Positions 1 to 7,404 of a stretch of 14,096 nt of DNA are shown piece by piece. The notes beneath the pieces are model-generated. The model was not told the DNA's origin and made no database searches. It saw only the letters and a list, made by a program, of their open reading frames with translations. Positions within the stretch are counted from its first letter, which is position 1. Each line of letters opens with the position of its first letter. Source of the stretch: DASTYK01 sp964430275 (lineage in GTDB: Bacteria; Gemmatimonadota; Gemmatimonadetes; Longimicrobiales; RSA9); NCBI GenBank assembly GCA_964430275.1, contig CAYSGF010000262.1, forward strand, positions 1-14,096, read 5' to 3'. Both the position numbers and the translations under genes were made by a program.

Positions 1-1
1 C

Positions 2-736
2 AGCGGGCTGGCACGTGGCATCACGAACCCGGATGTCTTCTGGACCCACAATGACTCGGGCAACGAGCCGGAGCTGTACGGCGTCGACGCCTCGGGCCGG
101 CTCGTCATGCGCGTCCGGCTGGACGGCGTCCGTCTGATCGACTGGGAGGATATCGAGGCGGCGCCGTGCGCGGCGGGATCCTGCCTTTACGTATCCGACA
201 CCGGCGACAACGATGGCGACCGGGAGCACGTCACCATCTATGAGGTCAGCGAGCCGGCTTCAGAATCTGACCGCGCAGCGCCAACCGCCTTCCACGGCCG
301 CTACCCGGACGGTCGGCACGATGCCGAATCCCTGTTTGCCGTTGACGGCTCGTTCTATGTCGTGACGAAAGGGCGGCGCGGGCCGATCCGTCTCTACCGC
401 TTTCCGCTCGAGGCTGGAGGGACGGCGACGCTCGAGCCGATTGCCGAGCTGGCGGGCGAGCCGGGAGATGCGGGCGAACGCGTCACGGCAGCGACCGCAT
501 CGCCGGACGGGCGCTGGGTCGTGATCCGCACCCCAGCAGAGCTACGGTTCCATGACGCCGCCCGGCTGCTGGCCGGCGACGTGAGCGTGGTTCACCGCTA
601 CGATCTCGCGAGTGTCGGGCACCAGCAGGGGGAGTCCGTCGCGATGGACGATGCCGGCACTGTCTGGCTGACGAGCGAGGCGGAAGGCGCGGGCGCAACG
701 CCGGCCTTCACGCGACTGTCCTGTTCACTGGACTGA
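2..736 (+). CDS. Beta-propeller-like protein, 5' truncated by window edge
   Basis: The reading frame is open from base 2, so the start lies left of the window; about 244 residues are visible, ending in TGA at 734-736. An internal ATG at 107 is not taken as the start, because the 35 codons before it read as good protein (NPDVFWTHNDSG, ELYGVDASGR). The protein has repeated short strand-turn units such as DWEDIEAAPC, LYVSDTGDND, GSFYVVTKGR and ASPDGRWVVI. These suggest a beta-propeller or six-bladed scaffold that reads as an extracytoplasmic, sugar-lactonase-like or WD40-like protein. I see no diagnostic catalytic motif, so no reaction is assigned. Any signal peptide would be outside the window. 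It converges on the O-antigen ligase-family gene, with 84 bases between the two stops and no strong hairpin there. Confidence 0.75.
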   Translation, partial: SGLARGITNPDVFWTHNDSGNEPELYGVDASGRLVMRVRLDGVRLIDWEDIEAAPCAAGSCLYVSDTGDNDGDREHVTIYEVSEPASESDRAAPTAFHGRYPDGRHDAESLFAVDGSFYVVTKGRRGPIRLYRFPLEAGGTATLEPIAELAGEPGDAGERVTAATASPDGRWVVIRTPAELRFHDAARLLAGDVSVVHRYDLASVGHQQGESVAMDDAGTVWLTSEAEGAGATPAFTRLSCSLD

Positions 737-820
737 GATCGAGGTCCTGACCCCAGCTCGCGCGGCCCTGCCTTCCTGACCTGCACCTCATCCGGACTGC
801 AGGCCACTCCTGACGGCGGC

Positions 821-2467
821 TCACTCGCAGCCATCGCTCAACCGTCGCGCCTCCCCCGCGTTCGGGTAGAGCGCGTGCGCGGCACGCGCGTGCTCGCACC
901 GCTCGGCGCGATCGAGGCCGCTGCCGCCGCGTGCGAGCTGCAGCCGGATGCGGAAGTTGCCCGGGTCGAGGAGTGCCGCACGATCGAGCCACGTTGCGCC
1001 GTTCGTTTCATTGTGTATGCCCATGGCCACAATGGCCGAAGTGCTGCGCAGCGCGCCGAGCCCGGCAACAACGACGAGCGCGCCGAGGGCAGCGGTACGC
1101 AGACGCGGCGGCAGCCCGCCGCGGCTGGCGACCGGGTCGTGGAGCGCACCGAGGGCAGCCCAGACGAGCAGCGCCGGAAGTGCGAGGAGAAGCACGGCAT
1201 CGAAAAGGCCGGCGACGGCGGTCGCGAGCAGCGTCGCGAGCAGCGCGGCCGCACGCAGCGCGTCCTGCGCCGCGGGTGCGGTAAGGAGCTGCCGCAACCC
1301 GTGCACTGCGATGCCCATGATCGCGAGCACGAGCAGCAGTGCCGCCGGCACGCCCCGTTCAGCGATGACTGCGACCCAGTCGCTGCTCGGCCAGGGGTTC
1401 GACGTCATGCCGGACGTACTGCGGTCCATCGACGGATCATTCGGCGCCGCGAAGTCCGCGTACTCGACCGCCCAGTTGCCGGGTCCGACGCCGAGCAGCG
1501 GGTTCGCCGCGGCCATCGACAGGGACCGGCGATACTGGACGAGTCTGCCCCGGCCGCTACCCTCCTCGTAGTTGGCGACGTCGCGCATCGATTCGAGGTA
1601 GGGACTGTCACTGCGCCAGTCGAGCGTGTTCGGCACGAGCAGCGCGGCGGCGATGCCGGCCGCGGCGAGCAGTGCGACACCCCCGAGGCGGAGCCATGTG
1701 CGCGTGTCGCGACGCAGGGCGGGCGAGAGGAACAGTGCGGCGACGATCACGAACAGGACCGCACCGCATGCGAGCCACGCCGCGCGCGAGCGGGTCAGGA
1801 AAAGGGTCGCGAGCACGAGCGTGGCGCCGAGCACACCGAGCAGGTACCTGCCGGCGCCGCGTGCGCCGACCGTCACCAGCAGCACGACGGGCAGACCGAA
1901 CGCCGCCATGTGCGCGACGAAGTTGCGGTTGCCGAAGGTGCCGCCCGGTGCGCGGTTGATCGAGAAGAAATCGCTTTCGACGCCGTAGGTCTGCAGCAGT
2001 GAGGTGATGCAGCCGATCACGACGGCGAATGCCACGGCACCGAGCAGCGGCCGCTCGAGATCGGCAGTGCGCAGCACACGTGCCACCCAGAAGATCGCGA
2101 CGGCGGACGCACTGATCGTGAATGCGCGCAAGGCGAGCCACGGATTCGTCGAGAGTATGCCGGAAACGACGCCGAGCAGGAGGTACAGGACGAGGAGCGT
2201 ATCGATCCAGGTGAAGCGCGCCTCGCGCACGCTGCGCAGGGCGAGCCCGGCGCCGATGCAGGCCGCCAGGTGCAGGACCAGTTCTTTGGGGATGAAGAAG
2301 CGGTCGAGCTCGTAGGTCTTCCAGGTCAGCGCAACCAGCACGACGAGGACGGCCGCAGTCTGGAGGATACGCAGCGCGCGCCGCTCCGGCGGCGTTGTGC
2401 CTGTGGTCGTAACCTGCACAGGCGCGCCGGTTTGCGCGACTGTTCCCGGGTTTGTCGAGTCGATCAT
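821..2467 (-). CDS. O-antigen ligase / Wzy-family polytopic membrane protein
   Basis: This is a 548-residue inner-membrane protein with roughly 12-13 hydrophobic helices (about 35-50, 62-80, 88-105, 112-130, 141-160, 184-248 as three, 260-278, 373-391, 404-441, 458-475). Family signatures are GGTFGNRN (175-182), TRSRAAW (225-231) and PLLGVGPGNW (323-332), followed by a loop before SSDWVAVIAERG (361-372). Known members join or polymerise lipid-linked glycans at the periplasmic face. The last 70 residues (DRAALLDPGNFRIRLQLA onward) look like a short TPR-like soluble tail. The frame stays open upstream to 2809, but those 114 codons overlap the divergent kinase and read as non-protein, so the ATG at 2467 (MIDSTNPG) is chosen; its ribosome site is weak. 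The histidine usual in the big-loop motif is replaced by serine. The exact substrate, and ligase versus polymerase, cannot be told from sequence. Confidence 0.85.
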   Translation of the reverse strand: MIDSTNPGTVAQTGAPVQVTTTGTTPPERRALRILQTAAVLVVLVALTWKTYELDRFFIPKELVLHLAACIGAGLALRSVREARFTWIDTLLVLYLLLGVVSGILSTNPWLALRAFTISASAVAIFWVARVLRTADLERPLLGAVAFAVVIGCITSLLQTYGVESDFFSINRAPGGTFGNRNFVAHMAAFGLPVVLLVTVGARGAGRYLLGVLGATLVLATLFLTRSRAAWLACGAVLFVIVAALFLSPALRRDTRTWLRLGGVALLAAAGIAAALLVPNTLDWRSDSPYLESMRDVANYEEGSGRGRLVQYRRSLSMAAANPLLGVGPGNWAVEYADFAAPNDPSMDRSTSGMTSNPWPSSDWVAVIAERGVPAALLLVLAIMGIAVHGLRQLLTAPAAQDALRAAALLATLLATAVAGLFDAVLLLALPALLVWAALGALHDPVASRGGLPPRLRTAALGALVVVAGLGALRSTSAIVAMGIHNETNGATWLDRAALLDPGNFRIRLQLARGGSGLDRAERCEHARAAHALYPNAGEARRLSDGCE

Positions 2468-2503
2468 GATCCGCGGGCCTGGAGTGCTTCGGCGAGCGGC
2501 GCT

Positions 2504-2521
2504 GCACCGCACGTACGGTGC
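2504..2521. promoter_or_regulatory. 18-bp imperfect palindrome in divergent gap
   Basis: GCACCG-N6-CGGTGC arms pair perfectly, and the six central bases (CACGTA) pair except for their outer position, giving 16 of 18 symmetrical bases. It lies 37 bases upstream of the O-antigen ligase-family start and 143 bases upstream of the kinase start. The position is suitable for an operator, but chance palindromes are common in GC-rich DNA, so the role is inference. Confidence 0.3.
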
Positions 2522-2570
2522 CGGTGGGCGCCGCATCCCATTCGGCGTTAGCTTCCATGCAGGCGACACG

Positions 2571-2593
2571 GTGGCAGCCATACTCGCTGCCAC
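2571..2593. promoter_or_regulatory. Perfect 8-bp inverted repeat with 7-base spacer in divergent gap
   Basis: GTGGCAGC is followed by CATACTC and then GCTGCCAC, an exact inverted repeat with arms at 2571-2578 and 2586-2593. It lies between the divergent O-antigen ligase-family gene and the histidine kinase gene, 70 bases before the kinase start. It could be a dimeric regulator site or an RNA hairpin in a leader. I found no confident -35/-10 pair next to it. Confidence 0.35.
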
Positions 2594-2663
2594 AACGTCC
2601 CTCTTGCCGCCGGACCATCCGACAAGCAACTGTGGAGTCGACCTGCACCTCCCGGAATCGCAC

Positions 2664-5381
2664 ATGATTGTCTCCTCCGTATCCCTTCCCCAGGTCGCGA
2701 GTGACCTCGATGCCGGCGCCGGCGCCGCCGTCGAAGAGATCCTCGCAGCCGTTGTCTTCGGCGCGCAGGACTTTCTAAACCGCTCCGACTGGGCGGAGGT
2801 GCTCGACACGTGGCTCGAGCGGCTCGGTCGGGCGACGGGCTCGCACCAGGTCGCCGTCTATCAGAACGATGACGCCTCCACGCTGGAATCGCTGCGAGCC
2901 AGTCTCGTGGCAGAGTGGAAAGTGCAGGGGATGGCCAGAGGTGCGCCGACGCAGGCCACCCGGGGAGTCGCCTACAGCAGCGCCGGATGCGCGCGCTGGC
3001 CGACCGTGCTCTCCCGAGGGGAGACGATCGTTGGCACGCTCGAGGATTTCCCTTCCTGCGAGCGTCCGACGCTGAAGTCGCAGGGGATCGAGTCCGCGGC
3101 CATCGTACCCGTGTTCGTGGGCCCGCATTGGTGGGGCTTCATGGGATTCGCCGACTGCGCCGCGCCGAGGCGCTGGAGCGAGCCGGTCCTGCATGCACTC
3201 TCTGCAGCCGCCGGCATCCTGGGCGCCGCCCTGGCGCGACGCGAGATGGAAGAGCGGATCGGCGCCTCGCTGACACAGGAGCAGCTCGCGGCGGAGATCG
3301 GTGAGGTCCTGACCGCTCGCTCCATGACGCTGGATGACAGCCTCCACTACTGCGCGGCAAGTGTAGTGCGCCACCTGCACGCGGATCTCGTCCGGATCTG
3401 GCACATGAGCGACGACGGCGCCACGCTGATCGCCAGCCCCTCCGCCGGTCGGGCGTCGCGACGGATCCCCGTGACTTCGGTGGATGTCGGGGCGTACGCT
3501 CTCGGGCGGATCGCCGAGCGCGCGGAGCCGGAAATCTGGACGGATGGCATCCCGGAGCTGTGGCCGGGCAGCCTCGAAGCGGCAGCGGAGGAGGGACTGC
3601 ACGGCGGCGCCGGCCATCCGCTGATCAAGGACGAGCACGTGGTCGGCGTGGTCGTGATGCTGCTGCGGGATGCGCCCACGCGCGCGCAGCTCGAGGCACT
3701 CTCCTCCGTCACCGACGAGCTCGCGCTCGCCATCGAGCACAGCCGCGCCCAGATCGCACTGCACCGCAGCGAGGACCGCTACCGGCTGCTGGTCGACGCG
3801 ACGGTCGAAGGCATCGTGATCCATGACGGCCGTGTCGTGCTCGACGTGAATCCCAGTCTGGCACGGATGATCGGCTACGAGATCGAGGAGCTGATCGGCA
3901 CGAACCCGTTCGATTACCTGCATCCGAGCTGCCATCCCGAGGTGCGACGGCGCCTGGCCGATCAGTCCCAGCAGCCGTATGAAGCGTTGATGGTGCGACG
4001 GGACGGGACGGTATTCCCGATCGAGATCAAGGGCAGCGACTACGAGCGCGACGGCCGCAAGATGCGCGTCGTCGCGATCCGCGATATCACGGAACGCAAG
4101 CAGGCCGAGCGCTCTGCCGAACTGCTGATCCAGGAGCGCACCGCGCGCGAGACAGCGGAGCGCACGCGGCGACAGGCGGAATTCCTGCTCGAGGCGAGTC
4201 ACATCCTTGCATCGTCGTTCGACACGTCCACGACGATGAAGCAGCTCGCTCACCTCTCCACTCGCTCGCTCGCGGATTTCTGCGTGGTCACGCTCTACCG
4301 CGATGATGAGACCGAGATTGCAGCGGAGGTGCACGCGGATCCTGCGAAGCAGGACCTGCTCGAGCGCACGGTCGTGCAATGGCGCGAGCACTGGAAGAAC
4401 ACGCACCCGCTCTCGCGCTCACAGGCGGCGGGCGAGCCGTTCGTGATGCCGACGGTCACGCCGCATGATCTCGATCGGATGGCCGGCGACCCGGAACACC
4501 GCAGGCTGCTCGGCGAGCTGGGTACGCGCTCACTCATGTCCGCACCGATCAGCAGCGGCGGCGAGCTGATCGGCTCGATCATGTTCGCGTCCAGCCAGCC
4601 CGGCCGGACGTATGCTACGGAGGACCTCGCGCTGGCGCAGGAGCTCAGCCGTCGTGCCGCCCTCGCGATCCAGGCCGCACGCTCCTACAACGACGCGCGC
4701 GCCGCCACGCAGGCGCGCGACGACATGCTCGGCGTCGTTGCGCACGACCTGCGGAATCCGCTCAACACCATCACCATGGGCAGCAGTCTCGCACTGGAGA
4801 TCATTACGGCGTATCCCGGCGAGCCCGGTCGCCGTCAGCTCGAGATCATTCAGCGCAGCGCGGATCACATGAACCGGCTCATCCAGGATCTGCTGGATGC
4901 GAGCCGGGTGCAGGCCGGACAGCTCGCGCTGGAAGTCGCCCCGGTGCGGCCGCAGACGATCGTCGAGGAAGCCTTCGAGATGCTGCAGCCGCTCGCGAAT
5001 CACGCCGGGATCCAGCTCCAGGCGGACGTGCCGGCGGATATTGGCCACGTGCTCGTCGACCGCCAGCGCGTGCTGCAGGTCCTCTCGAACCTGATCGGCA
5101 ATGCCCTCAAGTTCACGTCCCGTGGCGGACGAATCCTGCTGAGCGTGCAGCGCGAAGGGAACACCGTACGCTTCACGGTGAGCGACAACGGGACGGGGAT
5201 TCCGCAGGATCAGCTGCCCCACATCTTCGGCCGGTTCTGGCAGGCCCGCGCGACCGATCGCCGTGGCCTCGGCCTCGGGCTCTCGATCGCGAAGGGCATC
5301 ATCGAGGCGCACGGCGGTGAGATCTGGGCGGAAAGCACGGAAGGCGTCGGCAGCACGTTCGCGTTCAAGCTGCCCGGCTGA
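2664..5381 (+). CDS. Multi-sensor histidine kinase (GAF-GAF-PAS-GAF-HisKA-HATPase)
   Basis: This is a 905-residue cytosolic sensor kinase; no transmembrane segment or signal peptide is seen. Domains in order: GAF-like (about 42-190), GAF-like (208-362), PAS ending in the PAC-type RDITERKQ (370-480), a charged helical linker (480-505), GAF (508-672), HisKA with H-box VVAHDLRNPL (phospho-acceptor His694), and HATPase_c. ATP-binding boxes are visible: N-box NLIGNALKFT (Asn813), G1 SDNGTGIP (840-847), F-box IFGRFWQA, G2 GLGLGLSIAKG (from 868) and G3 EGVGSTF. It should autophosphorylate on His694 and pass the phosphate to a response regulator, but no receiver gene is adjacent, so it is an orphan. 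The frame is open back to 2397; the ATG at 2664 is chosen because the upstream codons overlap the divergent gene and are low-quality. The ligand is unknown: I see no obvious chromophore cysteine or haem motif. Confidence 0.92.
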   Translation: MIVSSVSLPQVASDLDAGAGAAVEEILAAVVFGAQDFLNRSDWAEVLDTWLERLGRATGSHQVAVYQNDDASTLESLRASLVAEWKVQGMARGAPTQATRGVAYSSAGCARWPTVLSRGETIVGTLEDFPSCERPTLKSQGIESAAIVPVFVGPHWWGFMGFADCAAPRRWSEPVLHALSAAAGILGAALARREMEERIGASLTQEQLAAEIGEVLTARSMTLDDSLHYCAASVVRHLHADLVRIWHMSDDGATLIASPSAGRASRRIPVTSVDVGAYALGRIAERAEPEIWTDGIPELWPGSLEAAAEEGLHGGAGHPLIKDEHVVGVVVMLLRDAPTRAQLEALSSVTDELALAIEHSRAQIALHRSEDRYRLLVDATVEGIVIHDGRVVLDVNPSLARMIGYEIEELIGTNPFDYLHPSCHPEVRRRLADQSQQPYEALMVRRDGTVFPIEIKGSDYERDGRKMRVVAIRDITERKQAERSAELLIQERTARETAERTRRQAEFLLEASHILASSFDTSTTMKQLAHLSTRSLADFCVVTLYRDDETEIAAEVHADPAKQDLLERTVVQWREHWKNTHPLSRSQAAGEPFVMPTVTPHDLDRMAGDPEHRRLLGELGTRSLMSAPISSGGELIGSIMFASSQPGRTYATEDLALAQELSRRAALAIQAARSYNDARAATQARDDMLGVVAHDLRNPLNTITMGSSLALEIITAYPGEPGRRQLEIIQRSADHMNRLIQDLLDASRVQAGQLALEVAPVRPQTIVEEAFEMLQPLANHAGIQLQADVPADIGHVLVDRQRVLQVLSNLIGNALKFTSRGGRILLSVQREGNTVRFTVSDNGTGIPQDQLPHIFGRFWQARATDRRGLGLGLSIAKGIIEAHGGEIWAESTEGVGSTFAFKLPG

Positions 5382-5406
5382 GCCGGCGACGCACCCCATG
5401 TTTGGC

Positions 5407-5436
5407 GACGGGCCCGGCGGGATGCCCGGGCCCGTC
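5407..5436. terminator. GC-rich hairpin between converging genes
   Basis: An 11-base perfect inverted repeat (GACGGGCCCGG at 5407-5417, CCGGGCCCGTC at 5426-5436) with an 8-base loop. It sits 25 bases after the kinase stop and 18 bases before the cytochrome stop. There is no T-run on either strand, so it may be a bidirectional, U-tract-less terminator or an mRNA 3'-end stabiliser. Position and stem strength are the whole argument. Confidence 0.55.
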
Positions 5437-5454
5437 AACGTCCGGCGACGATAC

Positions 5455-6336
5455 TCAGGTCGCAGCCGCTGTCTGTGGCTCGAGTGACTGGAGGTACTCC
5501 CAGATCGCGCGCAGCTCCGTGTCCGTGGCCTTTCCGATCGCCGTCCATGGCATGAACTGCGGGTTGAGTGCGCGTCCCTCCGGGTTCGTGCCGGTGCGCA
5601 TCGTCTGCACGAACTGCTCGTACGTCCAGTCCGACAGGTAGCCGGCCGGGGTCAGGTTCGGCGCCGGCGGCGCATCCGGCTGCATTGCGGGTGCACCCGC
5701 GAGATCGGCCCCATGACAACCGGTGCACAGACGAGTCAGGTAGTAGCCGAACTCGTGCGTGGGGGCTTTCTCCGGCGCGGGGAGGTGGCGCGCATCCGGG
5801 AGCATCAGGTCAGTGGCGAACGGGAACCTGCCGAGCGTGACCATGGCACGCCCGATCGGGCCGAACGCGCGTTCGGGCAGATCGTCGTGTACGGGCGGGA
5901 CTGTGCGCACGTACGCGACGATGTCCGCGAGGTCCTCGTCGGACAGGTACACGTACTCCGCGGACGGCATGATCGCGAGGGCGCGCCCGTCGCTGCCGAT
6001 GCCATGGCGCACGCCGAGCTCCCACTGCGCATCCGTGAGCGCTCCCGATGCACGGCCGGCCGTGAGATTCGACGCTGGAATGCGGGCGAACGGCATGCCA
6101 TCGATCAGCAGAGTGCCGCCGAGGTTCTCGCCATGACAATCGGCGCAGCCATAGGCGACGGCGAGGTGCGCCCCCTCCGCAGGGTCGCCGCTGGCGGCAT
6201 CGAAGTCGTGTACGGTGCCCTCGTGCTTCTCGCCGAGTCGCACCGAGCTGACCGCGTACACCGCGCCCGCAGCGAGGACCACCACGGTGACGAGGCCACC
6301 GACGACGATCGCAGTACGACGGACCCAGACACTCAT
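5455..6336 (-). CDS. Membrane-anchored di-haem cytochrome c
   Basis: A 293-residue protein with an uncleaved-looking N-terminal helix (about 8-29, TAIVVGGLVTVVVLAAGAVY) and two c-type haem-binding sites: CADCH (Cys64, Cys67, His68) and CTGCH (Cys204, Cys207, His208). Likely sixth ligands are Met123 (AIMPSAEY) and Met262 (PQFMPWTAIG), each the expected distance after its haem site, giving two tandem cytochrome domains. It should carry electrons in the periplasm, tethered to the inner membrane, as in cytochrome subunits of alcohol or sugar dehydrogenases and of terminal oxidase chains. No dehydrogenase partner is in the window. The start at 6336 is supported by AGGAG (5'-3' on the minus strand, 6344-6348) seven bases upstream. 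The cytochrome converges on the histidine kinase and diverges from the hydrolase gene. Confidence 0.92.
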   Translation of the reverse strand: MSVWVRRTAIVVGGLVTVVVLAAGAVYAVSSVRLGEKHEGTVHDFDAASGDPAEGAHLAVAYGCADCHGENLGGTLLIDGMPFARIPASNLTAGRASGALTDAQWELGVRHGIGSDGRALAIMPSAEYVYLSDEDLADIVAYVRTVPPVHDDLPERAFGPIGRAMVTLGRFPFATDLMLPDARHLPAPEKAPTHEFGYYLTRLCTGCHGADLAGAPAMQPDAPPAPNLTPAGYLSDWTYEQFVQTMRTGTNPEGRALNPQFMPWTAIGKATDTELRAIWEYLQSLEPQTAAAT

Positions 6337-6438
6337 GGAACCGCTCCTGAAGTATGAGAATCACTGGCAATGGCCCGCCTGGAGTGGCGGCCAACCCTGC
6401 AGCAGACAGCTCGTCGAGGTAGAACGGACAGGTCGGGA

Positions 6439-6455
6439 GCTTCGTTTGGCGAAGC
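6439..6455. promoter_or_regulatory. Inverted repeat overlapping a candidate -35 region
   Basis: GCTTCG (6439-6444), loop TTTGG, CGAAGC (6450-6455): a perfect 6-base stem in the divergent gap between the cytochrome and the hydrolase genes. It overlaps the -35 part of the promoter proposed next to it, so it could be an operator. A stem this short can arise by chance. Confidence 0.25.
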
Positions 6456-6473
6456 CGATCATCAGTCTACATT
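6446..6473 (+). promoter_or_regulatory. Candidate sigma-70-type promoter for hydrolase-PhzF pair
   Basis: TTGGCG (6446-6451) and TACATT (6468-6473) are separated by 16 bases; each matches four of six consensus positions. They lie about 45 bases upstream of the hydrolase ATG at 6517, in the least GC-rich part of the gap. This is a pattern match only, and promoters in such genomes often deviate from consensus. Confidence 0.3.
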
Positions 6474-6505
6474 TCCTTCCGCGCGTGTGCCAAGACCTTT
6501 TTCCC

Positions 6506-6510
6506 GGAGA
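6506..6510 (+). promoter_or_regulatory. Ribosome binding site fixing the hydrolase start
   Basis: GGAGA sits six bases before the ATG at 6517. It favours this start over the in-frame ATG at 6370, which lies in the divergent promoter region and lacks a comparable site. The chosen start also yields a clear signal peptide. Confidence 0.6.
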
Positions 6511-6516
6511 ACGGGC

Positions 6517-7404
6517 ATGATCACGTCTGGCAGCATACCAAGCGGCGCCCTCGCACTCGCTCTCCTCACGGCCACCGGCGTCGCCGCGCAGGAATCCATT
6601 GCAGGTGGCGGCGGACTCGAGCTGGCGGTGTACGAGACCGGCAATCCCGAGGGGAGGCCCATCGTATTCATCCATGGGTTCGGACAGAACCACATGGCCT
6701 GGGATCTCCAGCTCGATGCGCTGGACGACGAATTCCGGCTGGTTGCGCTCGACCTGCGCGGCCACGGCGCATCGGCGCAGCCGCTCGACGCCGCGCACTA
6801 CACGGACGGTGCGCTGTGGGCCACGGATCTGGCGGCGCTCATCGCGGCGAAGCAGCTCGATCGACCGGTGCTCGTCGGCTGGTCCTACGGTGGATTCGTG
6901 ATTGCGGATTACCTGCGCGCTCATGGCGACGATGCGCTCGGCGGCATCGTTTTCGTCGCTGCGCCGGCCGCGCTCGGCACGCCCGCGGCGCAGCGCTTCT
7001 TCGATCCCGGGGTCATGCAGGGGTTGACGAACCTCATGGACCCGCACGTACGCACGCGGATCGAAGCGTCGCGCGCCTTCCTTCGGGCGATGCCCGCAAC
7101 ACCCATGTCCGACGAGCGGTACGAGGTCTCGCTCGCCAGTCTCATGATGATACCGCCGGAGGTGCGACGGGCCGTTTTCAGCCGACAGATCGACAACGAC
7201 GACGTGCTCTCACGCATTACGGTGCCGACCCTGGTCATCCAGGGCGGCGCGGATCCGATCGTGCTGCCGGCCACAGGCCGGCACATCGCCCGCATCGTGC
7301 CTGGCGCACAGCTGAGCGTATTCGAAGGCGTCGGTCACGCCCCCTGCTTCGAAGATGCGGATCGATTCAATCGCGAGATCGCGCAGTTCGTGCGAGGTTC
7401 GTGA
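6517..7404 (+). CDS. Exported alpha/beta hydrolase
   Basis: A 295-residue protein with an N-terminal signal peptide (ALALALLTATGVAA, cleavage probably before Gln25 or nearby), so it is likely periplasmic. The alpha/beta-hydrolase signatures are complete: oxyanion loop HGFGQ (53-57), DLRGHG (79-84), nucleophile elbow GWSYGG with Ser123, acid Asp246 in QGGADPIV, and base His274 in GVGHAPCFE. It should hydrolyse an ester, lactone or similar small substrate; a haloalkane or epoxide role is unlikely because the nucleophile is serine. The specific substrate cannot be read from sequence. Its TGA overlaps the ATG of the following PhzF-family gene by one base (7404), which predicts translational coupling. 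It diverges from the cytochrome gene. Confidence 0.9.
   Translation: MITSGSIPSGALALALLTATGVAAQESIAGGGGLELAVYETGNPEGRPIVFIHGFGQNHMAWDLQLDALDDEFRLVALDLRGHGASAQPLDAAHYTDGALWATDLAALIAAKQLDRPVLVGWSYGGFVIADYLRAHGDDALGGIVFVAAPAALGTPAAQRFFDPGVMQGLTNLMDPHVRTRIEASRAFLRAMPATPMSDERYEVSLASLMMIPPEVRRAVFSRQIDNDDVLSRITVPTLVIQGGADPIVLPATGRHIARIVPGAQLSVFEGVGHAPCFEDADRFNREIAQFVRGS

Noticed and set aside
737..820. Possible terminator in the first convergent junction
   Set aside because: I looked for paired arms with a short loop on both strands and found only four- to five-base matches or loops near 30 bases.
2397..2663. N-terminal extension of the kinase frame back to 2397
   Set aside because: The added residues overlap the start of the divergent gene, lack any domain pattern and would cover the whole intergenic gap; the ATG at 2664 precedes the conserved part.
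2468..2809. N-terminal extension of the O-antigen ligase-family frame up to 2809
   Set aside because: The 114 extra residues are Ser/Arg/Ala-rich, overlap the kinase start and precede the first hydrophobic helix without any motif.
2775..4406. Open frame of 543 codons antisense to the histidine kinase
   Set aside because: Composition is Arg/His/Asp-rich and low in recognisable motifs, while the plus strand encodes clear GAF and PAS domains.
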